A stretch of DNA of 21,288 nucleotides from a virus. The notes beneath the pieces were generated by a model that saw only the letters and a list, made by a program, of their open reading frames with translations, was not told where the DNA came from and searched no databases. The position numbers and the translations under genes were made by a program. This document shows, piece after piece, positions 1 to 7,934 of the stretch; position 1 is the stretch's first letter, and the number at the start of each line of letters is the position of its first letter. The stretch spans positions 1 through 21,288 of the IMG/VR virus record IMGVR_UViG_3300022752_005600. The stretch is one strand, 5' to 3'.

Positions 1-127
1 GAGGAGGACTTCCCCAATCAAAGCTACCACCAAAGTTTGCTGGCGGAGGACTTCCCCAATCAAAGCTACCACCAAAGTTTGCTGGAGGAGGTGTTCCCCA
101 ATCAAAGCTACCACCAAAGTTTGCTGG
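1..127. other. Left contig end repeat, identical to 289-415
   Basis: Bases 1-127 equal 289-415 exactly and differ at the next base (128 is C, 416 is A). Together with the right end this looks like a k=127 assembly graph end, not a biological boundary. Confidence 0.8.
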
Positions 128-566
128 CGGAGGACTTCCCCAATCAAAGCTACCACCAAAGTTTGCTGGAGGAGGTGTTCCCCAATCAAAGCTACCTGTA
201 ACGGGCGGAGGACTTCCCCAATCGAAGCTACCACCAAAGTTTGCTGGCGGAGGACTTCCCCAATCAAAGCTACCACCAAAGTTTACTGGAGGAGGACTTC
301 CCCAATCAAAGCTACCACCAAAGTTTGCTGGCGGAGGACTTCCCCAATCAAAGCTACCACCAAAGTTTGCTGGAGGAGGTGTTCCCCAATCAAAGCTACC
401 ACCAAAGTTTGCTGGAGGAGGTGTTCCCCAATCAAAGCTACCACCAAAGTTTGCTGGAGGAGGTGTTCCCCAATCAAAACTTCCACCAAAGTTTGCTGGA
501 GGAGGTGTTCCCCAATCAAAGCTACCTGTAACGGGCGGAGGACTTCCCCAAGTAAAACTTCCGGTA
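1..566 (-). repeat. 42-bp tandem repeat coding for ANFGGSFDWG(S/T)PPP
   Basis: About 13 FDWG units and one FTWG variant, each 42 bases (14 residues), all in frame with the adhesin gene. Units alternate between a Ser form (GSPPP) and a Thr form (GTPPP). A shorter 36-base unit reading VTG in place of ANFGG occurs at about 187-222, and a related VTG linker recurs near 517-540. The sequence around this linker is the same at 181-220 and 511-550 apart from the last bases, a spacing of 330 bases, so an eight-unit block appears to have been duplicated. Confidence 0.92.
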
Positions 567-2425
567 ACAATCGGAGCTGGACCAAATTTAAATTCTGTAT
601 TAACAACAGGAGCTGGACCAAATTTAAATGCCGTATTTACAACAGGAGCTGGACCAAATTTAAATGCCGTATTTACAACGGGAGCTGGACCAAATTTAAA
701 AACCCCACCAACAGCAGGTGCAGGACCAAATAAGATTAGAGTATCAACTGTTGGAGCAGGGCCAAATTTCAAATCCGCACTAATATTTGGAGCGGGACCA
801 AACTTTAGATCCGCACTAATATTTGGAGCGGGACCAAACTTTAGATCCGCACTAACATTTGGAGCAGGACCAAATTTCAAATCTGCACTAACATTTGGAG
901 CAGGACCAAATTTCAAATCTGAACTAACATTTGGAGCAGGACCAAATTTCAAATCTGAACTAATATTTGGAGCAGGGCCAAATTTCAAATCTGCACTAAC
1001 ATTTGGAGCAGGGCCAAATTTCAAATCCGCACTAATATTTGGAGCAGGGCCAAACTTTAGATCTGGACTTGATATTGTTGGTGCTGGGCCAAATTTTAGA
1101 TCTGCACTAATTAAAGGCGATGGGCCAAACTTTAGATCTGGACTTGATATTGTTGGTGCTGGGCCAAATTTTAGGTCCGCACTAACAAGAGGAGCAGGAC
1201 CAAATTTTAGGTCCGCACTAACAAGAGGAGCAGGACCAAATTTTAGATCTGGACTTGAAACTGTTGGAGCTGGGCCAAACTTTAGATCTGGACTTGATAT
1301 TATTGGAGCCGGTCCAAATGTAAAACTTCCTTGAGTAGGAACGCTAGGAGCTGGGCCAAATGTAAAACTTCCTTGAGTAGGAACGTTAGGAGCAGGACCA
1401 AACTTAAAGTCGCCTCCAAAATTAGTTGTAGGAGCAGGACCAAACTTAAAGTCGCCTCCAAAATTAGTCGCAGGAGCTGGACCAAATGTAAAACTTCCGT
1501 TAAAAGAAACTGGCTTTATTTCTATTTTTGGTATTGTTATTTCTGGAGGCGTTATTGATATGACTGGAGTGGTGAAGCTTGGAATTACATCTACTGTTGG
1601 TATAACTATTTGAGGTATATTAGGTATATCGGGGAAAATACAATCAAAACTTGGTATGTTGGGAAAAACAGGAGGAGGAGGAATTGGTATGATCGTTGGA
1701 ACAGTTGGAGTTGATTCTGGTATTGTTGAGGTTTTTCTTTTTATAGGAGTCTGAAGTACAGAGCAATCGTCGTTGCTCACGGTTACTATAGGGTCTATAG
1801 TTGAATTGGGAGCATATGTGTGAGATCCAGATTGTATAGATGTTGTAAATTGTCCATCTCCAAAATCCAATCTAAAATTAGTGTATGTTCCATTTATTAC
1901 AATAGTATAGTCTATTGTTGTTCCTTCGCAGACCAATGCGGGATTTTCTACTATTTCTAATACAACCTCAGGGCAAAGTTTGTCATCTGGGCACAGTGGC
2001 TGAGCTTCTAACTTTTCTATTTCATTTTCTAAATTAATTAGATAATCTTCTATCGACAAAACAACATCAACAATTTGATTGTGATGTTCAGCTATAACAT
2101 ATCCTCTAACCCAAGACCCCTCTGAATTAAATTTTGTTTGTTTGCCTCCAATATTCCTTGCACATCTTTTCAACTTAAAAATTTTACCTGCAGAGTTTTT
2201 TTCTACTGAGTCGTAATAAAAAAGCTCTCCCGATAAATTTGCAAATCCATTATCAGCCCATTGTTCTTCTTCATTGTCTTTAACTGGTTCGATTTCTATT
2301 TCTTCCGACCAAGCGGGATTATTTTTTACTAGTTTTGCTTCACTTGTATTAAATACAAGAAACAATGTTCTGTTTGAATCTATACCCAAAGGGTATCTTG
2401 GTTGCGGAGGAAATCCTATTGCCAT
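1..2425 (-). CDS. Repeat-rich PKD adhesin / tail fibre protein, C-terminus off the left edge
   Basis: The minus frame opens at ATG 2425 (MAIGFPPQPR) and has no stop down to base 1, giving at least 808 residues. Residues about 1-140 match the N-terminal domain of the two upstream adhesin genes: G-x-L, then YY, an FK-x-L-x-R segment, GSW, and an AEHHN motif at 113-116 leading into a helix. A PKD-like domain follows, with LDFGDG at 186-191 and HTY at 202-204. A proline-rich stalk occupies about 236-305 (PPPP, many IP/TP pairs). From about residue 308 onward the protein is tandem repeats: about 25 units with FGPAP, then about 14 units with FDWG or FTWG and PPP. It starts 15 bases after the previous stop, with only a weak ribosome site. 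It is probably a surface-exposed fibre or adhesin attached to the baseplate; that role is inferred from architecture and position. No receptor-binding tip is visible, because the C-terminus is missing. Confidence 0.85.
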   Translation of the reverse strand, partial: MAIGFPPQPRYPLGIDSNRTLFLVFNTSEAKLVKNNPAWSEEIEIEPVKDNEEEQWADNGFANLSGELFYYDSVEKNSAGKIFKLKRCARNIGGKQTKFNSEGSWVRGYVIAEHHNQIVDVVLSIEDYLINLENEIEKLEAQPLCPDDKLCPEVVLEIVENPALVCEGTTIDYTIVINGTYTNFRLDFGDGQFTTSIQSGSHTYAPNSTIDPIVTVSNDDCSVLQTPIKRKTSTIPESTPTVPTIIPIPPPPVFPNIPSFDCIFPDIPNIPQIVIPTVDVIPSFTTPVISITPPEITIPKIEIKPVSFNGSFTFGPAPATNFGGDFKFGPAPTTNFGGDFKFGPAPNVPTQGSFTFGPAPSVPTQGSFTFGPAPIISSPDLKFGPAPTVSSPDLKFGPAPLVSADLKFGPAPLVSADLKFGPAPTISSPDLKFGPSPLISADLKFGPAPTISSPDLKFGPAPNISADLKFGPAPNVSADLKFGPAPNISSDLKFGPAPNVSSDLKFGPAPNVSADLKFGPAPNVSADLKFGPAPNISADLKFGPAPNISADLKFGPAPTVDTLILFGPAPAVGGVFKFGPAPVVNTAFKFGPAPVVNTAFKFGPAPVVNTEFKFGPAPIVTGSFTWGSPPPVTGSFDWGTPPPANFGGSFDWGTPPPANFGGSFDWGTPPPANFGGSFDWGTPPPANFGGSFDWGSPPPANFGGSFDWGSPPPVNFGGSFDWGSPPPANFGGSFDWGSPPPVTGSFDWGTPPPANFGGSFDWGSPPPANFGGSFDWGTPPPANFGGSFDWGSPPPANFGGSFDWGSPP
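567..1504 (-). repeat. 36-42-bp tandem repeat coding for FGPAP units
   Basis: About 25 units, each centred on (K/T)FGPAP, in frame with the adhesin gene. The spacer between motifs varies in class: 12-residue units of the type NISADLK, 13-residue units of the type TISSPDLK, 12-residue units of the type VVNTAFK, and 14-residue units of the types NVPTQGSFT and TTNFGGDFK. Neighbouring units are often of the same class, which points to local duplication. One unit reads FGPSP, near 1110-1125. Confidence 0.9.
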
Positions 2426-2440
2426 AATAACTTATTTATA

Positions 2441-4792
2441 TTAATAAATTCCTAATTTAAATTGTTGTTCAGACGGCCTAATACCAGCAGAAGAAAATGT
2501 CAAATCGGTTCCGTTGAATTTAATAAATGCTTTTTCGCTATAATCGAAACTAAGATAAGCAATTTTATCGTTGTCTGATGCTGCTAATAAGCTATTTGAT
2601 TCGTCTGAAAAATTTGTGGCATTTCTATCTTGAAGCGATCTAAATGATAAAGTTGAAGAACTAGATCTTCCAACTTCCCAAGTTAGTGTCGTGTCATTCC
2701 AAGCCGAAATATCTCCTGAATTATTGAAGAAGAAAACTCCGTTAGAAAGCGTTATAAGTTGACCCTCAGTCTTTGCCCCCCCTATCATGTCAGGCAATCT
2801 AGTTAATATATTGTAAGCATCTTCTAAATTCCCATTAGTCCTATAGAAATCAGCAATTCTAAAAAAGTCATTCACCGATGAATTCCTTAGCAAATAACCA
2901 GAAGAGTCTTTCCAGGTGCTTCTATATGTGCAAAAATATCCATTTGAAGGCTTTGTAAAATTTACAATTTCTGTATCTTGAACAAAATTTGATGGATGAG
3001 AAAGTAATTCTTCAGCTCCATTTTCAAAATCTGAAGCTTGTAGAAATACTGTATTCAAAATTGCTAAATTGCTTAGACTGTAGTCAACTCTGCTGTTATC
3101 TGCTAGATTTTCTCCTGAGGCTTGATTGTCGTAAGAACCAAATACAAAATATATTTTTTCGCTCGAAACAAGAGAGGCCCAATTCCAGCTTTTAGATATT
3201 GGATCCAATGATTCATAAGTGTCATCAAATGCTTTGTATTTTTTAATTAAAATTTGCTTTTCATCTGTGTTGGCTCCACCTTTTGCCCAAAACAATAAAG
3301 ATTCACCACCATCCCCGGAAGAATCTAGATTTTTTTGGGCAAAACCAACATTTCTGTCAAATTCTTTTTGAGCTCTAAACTTTGCATCTGATTCGAATAC
3401 ATTTGAGCCTAGGTAATCCAAAAAAGAATTATTTCTTGTAATATAAATTTCTTGATTGCCTAACTTTTTAAAAGTTTCACTTACCAATCCAAATTCCCAA
3501 GCTCTAATGATACCGCTTGAATTTGTATTTTTATTTTTAAAACTATAAAGCCACAAATTTTGTTTCTCTATTATATCTATAGCGTTTTCATATTCTGTAA
3601 TTCTATAAGATCCAAATTTAGTATCTACTCTTAAAGTAATATTATAATACCCTCCAACCGAGTATAGTGCTCTTGTATAATTTGAATTAGAATGATCTAA
3701 CTCATCTCCTAAATCCCATGTGTATTCTACTATTGGATCTATTGGCTTTTGATTTTCATCTAAAAGTTCTCCTGCAAAAGACCTGTTGGAGCTAAATGTC
3801 GTTTGTTGAACTTCTAAATCTATAAAATCAGAAATAGATGATCTTATTTTTGGCGGAGTGTCATAGCCATCGTTAGAAATTACTCCTTCGTATAATATTT
3901 GATTTGATTTATTATTTATATTTATAATAGCTTTTTCTGGAGCCTGTATCTTTGCTGTTATTAATTCATCAAAAACAACTACATCTTCTCCATTTTCATT
4001 TATTACTGTAAGAGTGACGTCGTAAATTCCAGGAGTTTCATAACATTTTGTAATTTCTCCTCCATCAAGATCTCTAAATCTTACATTTGTCATCTCTGTT
4101 GCCGAGTCGGTAACAGAGACTACTCCATAATCAGGCGTTGTGGTTGATAAAAAGCAGTCCCCACTAGGAGGACAAACGGATATTGTTGAAGTTGTATGGT
4201 CTCCAAAATCCCAAATAAAAATTGTATTTTCATCAACTCTTAGGCTTTCTTCTTTAAAAGTAACGCAAAAAGGAATTATTCCCATTCTCCTATCCACAGA
4301 AAACCAAGCTCTTGGTTTTAAAGCTAATTTTTTAATAAAATTTATTCTTCCTGTTATTGTTGGACCAAAAGGAATCAAATCTGTTTGGTCTTTTATTCCA
4401 AGAAAAGTTTCTATTGCAATCAATGCGTCTTTTAGATGGTTGTGATGCTTGTCCATAACATTCATTGTCACATTTGTTATTTTTTTTGGCTTTATAAAGT
4501 CTTCAAACTCTGGTAATAGCTCTAGTCCTTCAAAAGTATTTTCTGTTCTAGAAGAATAATAGAAACTTATTGCTCTTTTGTCTATTTCGCTGCACTGTTC
4601 AGTTAAAGTTATTATTCCTGTTGGAGGAAATCTACTCATCATTTCTTTTTCGGCAGATTCATCTTCTATGTAAATAACTTTGTCCCCAGGATTGTAATCG
4701 TTCAATAATCTTACTCTAAGAGAATCATGAACAAGAAATAAATTGTCATCAGTGTCTAGTGAAGAGGGATAATTTGTTGGCGAAGGTATCAT
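2441..4792 (-). CDS. PKD-domain adhesin-like virion protein, 783 aa
   Basis: The start ATG overlaps the upstream TGA (ATGA), with an AGAGG ribosome site about 10 bases before it. Residues 1-160 are the same N-terminal domain as in both neighbours: SLDTDDNLF near the start, FPPTGII at 55-61, FYYSSR at 77-82, and KHHNHLKDA at 115-123 before an IE-rich helix. Two PKD-like domains follow, with WDFGD at 194-198 (its loop enlarged by roughly 40 residues) and WDLGD at 359-363. The last 400 residues are rich in aromatic residues, Asn and Ser. They contain short segments such as GVFFFNN and ISAWNDTTLTWEVG that resemble kelch or beta-propeller blades, but no regular blade spacing was established. It is most likely a baseplate-attached adhesin or fibre, with PKD domains as spacers and the C-terminal part as a possible binding region. 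The propeller reading is tentative. Confidence 0.8.
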   Translation of the reverse strand: MIPSPTNYPSSLDTDDNLFLVHDSLRVRLLNDYNPGDKVIYIEDESAEKEMMSRFPPTGIITLTEQCSEIDKRAISFYYSSRTENTFEGLELLPEFEDFIKPKKITNVTMNVMDKHHNHLKDALIAIETFLGIKDQTDLIPFGPTITGRINFIKKLALKPRAWFSVDRRMGIIPFCVTFKEESLRVDENTIFIWDFGDHTTSTISVCPPSGDCFLSTTTPDYGVVSVTDSATEMTNVRFRDLDGGEITKCYETPGIYDVTLTVINENGEDVVVFDELITAKIQAPEKAIININNKSNQILYEGVISNDGYDTPPKIRSSISDFIDLEVQQTTFSSNRSFAGELLDENQKPIDPIVEYTWDLGDELDHSNSNYTRALYSVGGYYNITLRVDTKFGSYRITEYENAIDIIEKQNLWLYSFKNKNTNSSGIIRAWEFGLVSETFKKLGNQEIYITRNNSFLDYLGSNVFESDAKFRAQKEFDRNVGFAQKNLDSSGDGGESLLFWAKGGANTDEKQILIKKYKAFDDTYESLDPISKSWNWASLVSSEKIYFVFGSYDNQASGENLADNSRVDYSLSNLAILNTVFLQASDFENGAEELLSHPSNFVQDTEIVNFTKPSNGYFCTYRSTWKDSSGYLLRNSSVNDFFRIADFYRTNGNLEDAYNILTRLPDMIGGAKTEGQLITLSNGVFFFNNSGDISAWNDTTLTWEVGRSSSSTLSFRSLQDRNATNFSDESNSLLAASDNDKIAYLSFDYSEKAFIKFNGTDLTFSSAGIRPSEQQFKLGIY

Positions 4793-5811
4793 GAAACTAT
4801 TACCTCTTTTGTTAAAAATATTCTTTTTATTTGTTCGTTTGCAAAAACAACTATAAGAGAAGGATCATAAGTTCCTGGTTTTTCATAAATATGAGTTATT
4901 TCATGTTCGTTTGGATTTTCTATAACAACATTTTCAGATCCGTCTCCAAAAATCCAAAATCTTTGTTTTACTTCTCCATCTGTTTGATCAACAAATCTAA
5001 ATTCTGTTGGAGAAGATTCATTTAATTCTGCTGTTTGTTTTGATACTCCTATATTTGGACTAGAATAAAAAAATGCTTCTGTTGTATCATTGGAGATATT
5101 TATATAATTATTTTTTGTTGATAACCCCTGCCCGCCACTACTAGTGATTACACTTAATTTTATACTGTATGTTCCTTCTGAAAAAAATGTGTGTGTTGGA
5201 TTTTTTTCTGTGCTTTGAGTTCCGTCTCCGAAATCCCATAAATATCTTACTATATCTCCGTCTGAAAAGTTTTGAAATCTAACTTTCAATCCTGTTTTTC
5301 CTTCTTTTGGAAAAGCTCTAAATGAAGCTTTGGGAGCTAAAAATCTTGCCTCTAGTGTATTAAGTCTTGAATTTAAACTATTAGCTTGCGGATTTGCTTT
5401 AGTTCCAATTTTTTCTTCTATATTTAGAATTGCATCTTTTACTGCATTGTGAGGTTCGGCAGTAACTGCGTTGGTAGCCCAAGACCCAGCCGACCATTGA
5501 TTTTGCCTAGACCCGGCAAATCCTCTTGTTAGTTCTTTGAATGTATCATTAGTTCTTAGACCATAATATATCAATTCAGCAGCCCCGGATTCACCTGGCG
5601 GCGGCCCTATTCTTAGAAGTCCTTTTTCTGGAAAAGAAGAAGCATTCTCCACTATTACAATTTTACCATTATAGGCCAAAGATGTTCTAAGTTTTGTTTC
5701 TGCATTATTTTTAACTTCATAAAGACTGTCTTTGGTATCTTTGCTTCCTGGAAATAAAGATAATGCTCCCGTTGTGTAATTGTCATCTAAACTTGAAAGT
5801 CTTCTTGCCAT
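4789..5811 (-). CDS. Two-PKD adhesin-like virion protein, 340 aa
   Basis: ATG at 5811 follows AGGA closely, and the upstream coding sequence ends one base before it. Residues 1-155 form the N-terminal domain shared with the next two genes: SLDDNY near the start, FPEKGLLRI at 60-68, IYYGLR at 81-86, FKELTRG at 91-97, GSW, then AEPHNAVKDA at 118-127 and a helix ending in a short LNSRLNTLEA coiled segment. Two PKD domains follow with WDFGDG at 192-197 and WIFGDG at 286-291, each with the typical later strand (THTF...GTYSIKL and THIY...GTYDPSL). The protein ends directly after the second PKD domain, so it is the minimal member of the trio. PKD domains are beta-sandwich spacers in surface proteins. 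A role as baseplate decoration or fibre root is inferred from this and from position. Confidence 0.82.
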   Translation of the reverse strand: MARRLSSLDDNYTTGALSLFPGSKDTKDSLYEVKNNAETKLRTSLAYNGKIVIVENASSFPEKGLLRIGPPPGESGAAELIYYGLRTNDTFKELTRGFAGSRQNQWSAGSWATNAVTAEPHNAVKDAILNIEEKIGTKANPQANSLNSRLNTLEARFLAPKASFRAFPKEGKTGLKVRFQNFSDGDIVRYLWDFGDGTQSTEKNPTHTFFSEGTYSIKLSVITSSGGQGLSTKNNYINISNDTTEAFFYSSPNIGVSKQTAELNESSPTEFRFVDQTDGEVKQRFWIFGDGSENVVIENPNEHEITHIYEKPGTYDPSLIVVFANEQIKRIFLTKEVIVS

Positions 5812-5812
5812 T

Positions 5813-6460
5813 TTATTCCTGTTTTTCTATTTTCTTATATTCTAAAGCCTTATTTTGTATTTGTTCTAAAATTTTAATCATTTCTATTCTTATTGGTGAC
5901 TCTTTATTTAGTGCCAAAATGCATTTAACCAATTCTAAATCCAAAGGTTTTTGCAATAAAATTCTCAATTGTAATTCTTGACTTAAATTCTCATTCCAGA
6001 ACTGTGCATTTGATTCTAAATCGTCATAATTTTTTAGCGGCTCTATTTTTTCTAGTTGTTTATATGCACTTAAGAAAAATGAAGCTTCTTCTTCTGTTTC
6101 TTTTAATTTTTTTATTAAATTATTTAAAGAATTTAATAATGATAATTTTTTTCTTTCTAATTTTCTTATTTGAATAACTTTGTATTGTTTATTTAATTCG
6201 CTTTTTTCTTTTTTCTTTTGTAAAGCTAAAGTTTTAATTTCTAATAATTTGATATCATCTTTGGCTTCTTCTATGCTTAAATTAATATTATAAATAGATT
6301 CTGTTCTTGCGTCTAATTCTTTTAGACATTTTTGTAATTTAGATTGAATTGTTAGCTCTTTTCCCAAAACAAAATGTTTTAGTTGGAAAAAAGTGTGCCT
6401 ATTAGATACTTGTCTGTCACATAACAATTTTTTTGATTCTTCGTATATTTCATTTGCCAT
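5813..6460 (-). CDS. Coiled-coil protein of unknown function, 215 aa
   Basis: The start is placed at ATG 6460 (MANEIYEES), because AAGGAG lies 7 bases upstream at 6468-6473. A longer reading would place this ribosome site inside the gene. The middle of the protein, about residues 45-150, is a long Lys/Glu/Leu-rich helix with heptad character, with segments such as LLEIKTLALQKKKEK and LNNLIKKLKETEEEA. The C-terminal 60 residues look helical and mixed. There is no signal peptide or membrane segment. It is the first gene after the only real intergenic gap and directly precedes the PKD adhesin trio (one base before the next ATG). It could be a fibre-assembly chaperone or a structural connector; no family was recognised. 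Confidence 0.75.
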   Translation of the reverse strand: MANEIYEESKKLLCDRQVSNRHTFFQLKHFVLGKELTIQSKLQKCLKELDARTESIYNINLSIEEAKDDIKLLEIKTLALQKKKEKSELNKQYKVIQIRKLERKKLSLLNSLNNLIKKLKETEEEASFFLSAYKQLEKIEPLKNYDDLESNAQFWNENLSQELQLRILLQKPLDLELVKCILALNKESPIRIEMIKILEQIQNKALEYKKIEKQE

Positions 6461-6520
6461 AATAAATCTCCTTCTATAATATAGAAAAGACCTTTGAAAA
6501 TTAGGCAAAAATAAGAAAGC
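6461..6520 (-). promoter_or_regulatory. Only sizeable intergenic gap; possible internal promoter/operator
   Basis: These 60 bases separate the glycosyltransferase-like gene from the coiled-coil gene, in a window where other junctions are 1-15 bases or overlap. On the minus strand the order is a T-rich stretch, a TTGCCT box at about 6503-6508, TATATT/TATTAT at about 6477-6483, and an AAGGAG ribosome site at 6468-6473. The -35/-10 spacing (about 19) is not ideal, so the promoter call is weak. The gap would be a natural place to restart transcription for the coiled-coil and PKD adhesin genes. Confidence 0.35.
6472..6486. promoter_or_regulatory. Perfect 15-bp palindrome upstream of the coiled-coil gene
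   Basis: TTCTATA and TATAGAA are exact inverted arms around a single A/T base, and the site touches the Shine-Dalgarno sequence at 6468-6473. It could be an operator over a -10 element, or a small RNA hairpin that affects ribosome access. It is AT-rich and short, so chance is possible. Confidence 0.35.
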
Positions 6521-7063
6521 CTAGCAAATTTTAATTCCTAAAATAGACTTGAAATTTGCCCCTTTTTCTTTGGCATCTATAGCCCAAAAAATCCTAGATG
6601 TTTCTAATGGATTATCCGATAAATTTCCTACGGATTTGAAAAAATTTTTATTTATACAAAGTCCATTTAAAGTGCAGTTGTAAAAAGAATTATTTATTTT
6701 ACATGGATAGCCATTCATATTATATTCTATAATAAGCGGATAAACTATGTCTTTTTCACTATTAATCCACATCGAATATTTTTTTACTAGATTTTTACAA
6801 ATTCTTGATCCTTCCATTACTAAAACTGACCATTCTGTAGTGCTTTTTTCAAAACCTTTATTAATTAAAGAAGTAATAGTATTTCCGCTTTTATAAGTTG
6901 TACATATAAGCTTCATTTCTTTATAAGGATCTGGTTTTATAGACTTATTTGCAGAACAAATTATAGGTTCATTTGGATATTCATTCTTAATAGAACGGAT
7001 AGTGTTCTTTAGCCCTCCGATGTTTCCATCGAGGGATAATATTATAAATCCTAAATTTAACAT
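6521..7063 (-). CDS. Degenerate glycosyltransferase-like (GT-A/GT2) protein, 180 aa
   Basis: The start is placed at ATG 7063 (MLNLGFIIL), 8 bases after the upstream stop. A 15-residue N-terminal extension would only re-read the end of the previous gene in another frame. The first strand and helix (GFIILSLDGN, then NTIRSIKNEYP and the strand EPIICSAN) look like the nucleotide-binding start of a GT-A fold. The segment WSVLVMEGSRI sits where GT2 enzymes carry the metal-binding DxD, but no DxD is present. The later part (NGLCINKNFFKSVGNLSDN) resembles the acceptor-side region of GT2 proteins. At 180 residues it is shorter than normal GT2 enzymes (about 230-300). It may therefore be inactive, structural, or a metal-independent variant. 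Its place among virion genes suggests a role in tail-protein modification or a co-opted fold. The fold assignment is by eye only. Confidence 0.5.
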   Translation of the reverse strand: MLNLGFIILSLDGNIGGLKNTIRSIKNEYPNEPIICSANKSIKPDPYKEMKLICTTYKSGNTITSLINKGFEKSTTEWSVLVMEGSRICKNLVKKYSMWINSEKDIVYPLIIEYNMNGYPCKINNSFYNCTLNGLCINKNFFKSVGNLSDNPLETSRIFWAIDAKEKGANFKSILGIKIC

Positions 7064-7070
7064 AAAATAT

Positions 7071-7934
7071 TTATACTGGAATTGGCGGCGGCGGAAGGGA
7101 TTGATCAAAATCTATAACTACTAGATCGCCAGGAGATATTGCTGAATTTAATGAAAATTCTCCTGTAGAGGGACTTTCTGAGGCCACATAAAGTTCAACC
7201 CATTCTGAAGCTTCATTATTTGGCACATTAATAGAAGGATTTGGAACAAACTCTCCTGGAGAGTATATTCTCATTCCATTTACATACACTCTAAGAGACC
7301 CTTCAATATAAGGAGTATTAGTTGATGTGGTTATAAAATCTAAATAATTAGGCCCAGAAGGATTACTATGTGCAGGAAATATGCCGTAATTATGCCTGTG
7401 TGCAGCGTGTGCAGGAAAAGCAGAATGAATTCTAAGTATATCTGGAGCTTGAAAATCAAAGATTACAGTATCAGAGCCTTTTAGTCTTAAGGTTCCGCTA
7501 GTAAGAGTAACATACTCAGGAGTTGTTGATATTGAAGATATTGTAGCGGAAATTGGAATCATATCTTCAATTTCTATATAAAGCTTATTAGCTTCTGATT
7601 GAATTAAAGATAACTTGTCTCTTTCATCTGCTGTCATTCTTACATAATCTATTCCTTCGTAGTTTCCATCTTCGTGTGCCCCTATATTATGCAAGCAGGC
7701 GTTAACCGCTTCGTATTTTAAATGCCCATTATCTTCCAAAGCGACAGACAATCTATTATTTAGAGAGCCTACTGTCCCACATGATGCTCTAAGTATTTGT
7801 GAGTTTATATCAACTTGAGCATTTACTAAGTCAATTCTAGTTAATATATTTTTTAATGGCAAATTATCATAATGAACATGATATGGTTGATTACCATCGT
7901 ATAATACTTCTGTTATTTTATTAATTTCTGGCAT
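7071..7934 (-). CDS. Baseplate/tail virion protein with histidine cluster, 287 aa
   Basis: ATG at 7934 follows AAAAGG at a good distance and overlaps the end of the SET gene by 14 bases. Residues 1-100 contain YHVHYDNLPL near 18-27, a helix-rich region, and a LHNIGAHEDG motif at 81-90 followed by DYVRMTADERDKL. I recognise this last style of segment from tail and baseplate proteins of marine T4-like phages, by general resemblance. A histidine-rich patch (AHAAHRHNYG and FPAHS) lies at about 175-190. The C-terminal 100 residues are beta-rich (GSLRVYVNGMRI), consistent with a fibre or sandwich domain, and the protein ends in PPPPIPV. It is probably a structural protein linking the baseplate wedge to the adhesins. 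Its exact role is unknown. Confidence 0.65.
   Translation of the reverse strand: MPEINKITEVLYDGNQPYHVHYDNLPLKNILTRIDLVNAQVDINSQILRASCGTVGSLNNRLSVALEDNGHLKYEAVNACLHNIGAHEDGNYEGIDYVRMTADERDKLSLIQSEANKLYIEIEDMIPISATISSISTTPEYVTLTSGTLRLKGSDTVIFDFQAPDILRIHSAFPAHAAHRHNYGIFPAHSNPSGPNYLDFITTSTNTPYIEGSLRVYVNGMRIYSPGEFVPNPSINVPNNEASEWVELYVASESPSTGEFSLNSAISPGDLVVIDFDQSLPPPPIPV

Noticed and set aside
1-1504. Regular short repeats resembling a CRISPR array
   Set aside because: Repeats are direct, contiguous, multiples of 3, in frame with one long coding sequence, and the intervening parts are repeat variants and not unique spacers. No cas genes.
283-1558. Short reading frames on both strands within the left-edge repeats (about 241-621 and 1300-1558)
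   Set aside because: They are out-of-frame readings of the repeat array. The true frame is the continuous minus frame starting at 2425.
2433-2440. TATAAATA on the minus strand just before the start at 2425, and again at 7068-7075 before the start at 7063, like T4 late promoters
   Set aside because: The motif also occurs inside coding sequence (for example about 3913-3920 and 6647-6654), as expected in AT-rich DNA, and it lies only 4-7 bases from the start codons, leaving no room for a leader with a ribosome site.
6502-6523. Inverted repeat TAGGC...GCCTA with a 12-base loop after the GT-like gene, a possible terminator
   Set aside because: Only five base pairs with a long loop and no clear U-run directly after it; too weak to call.
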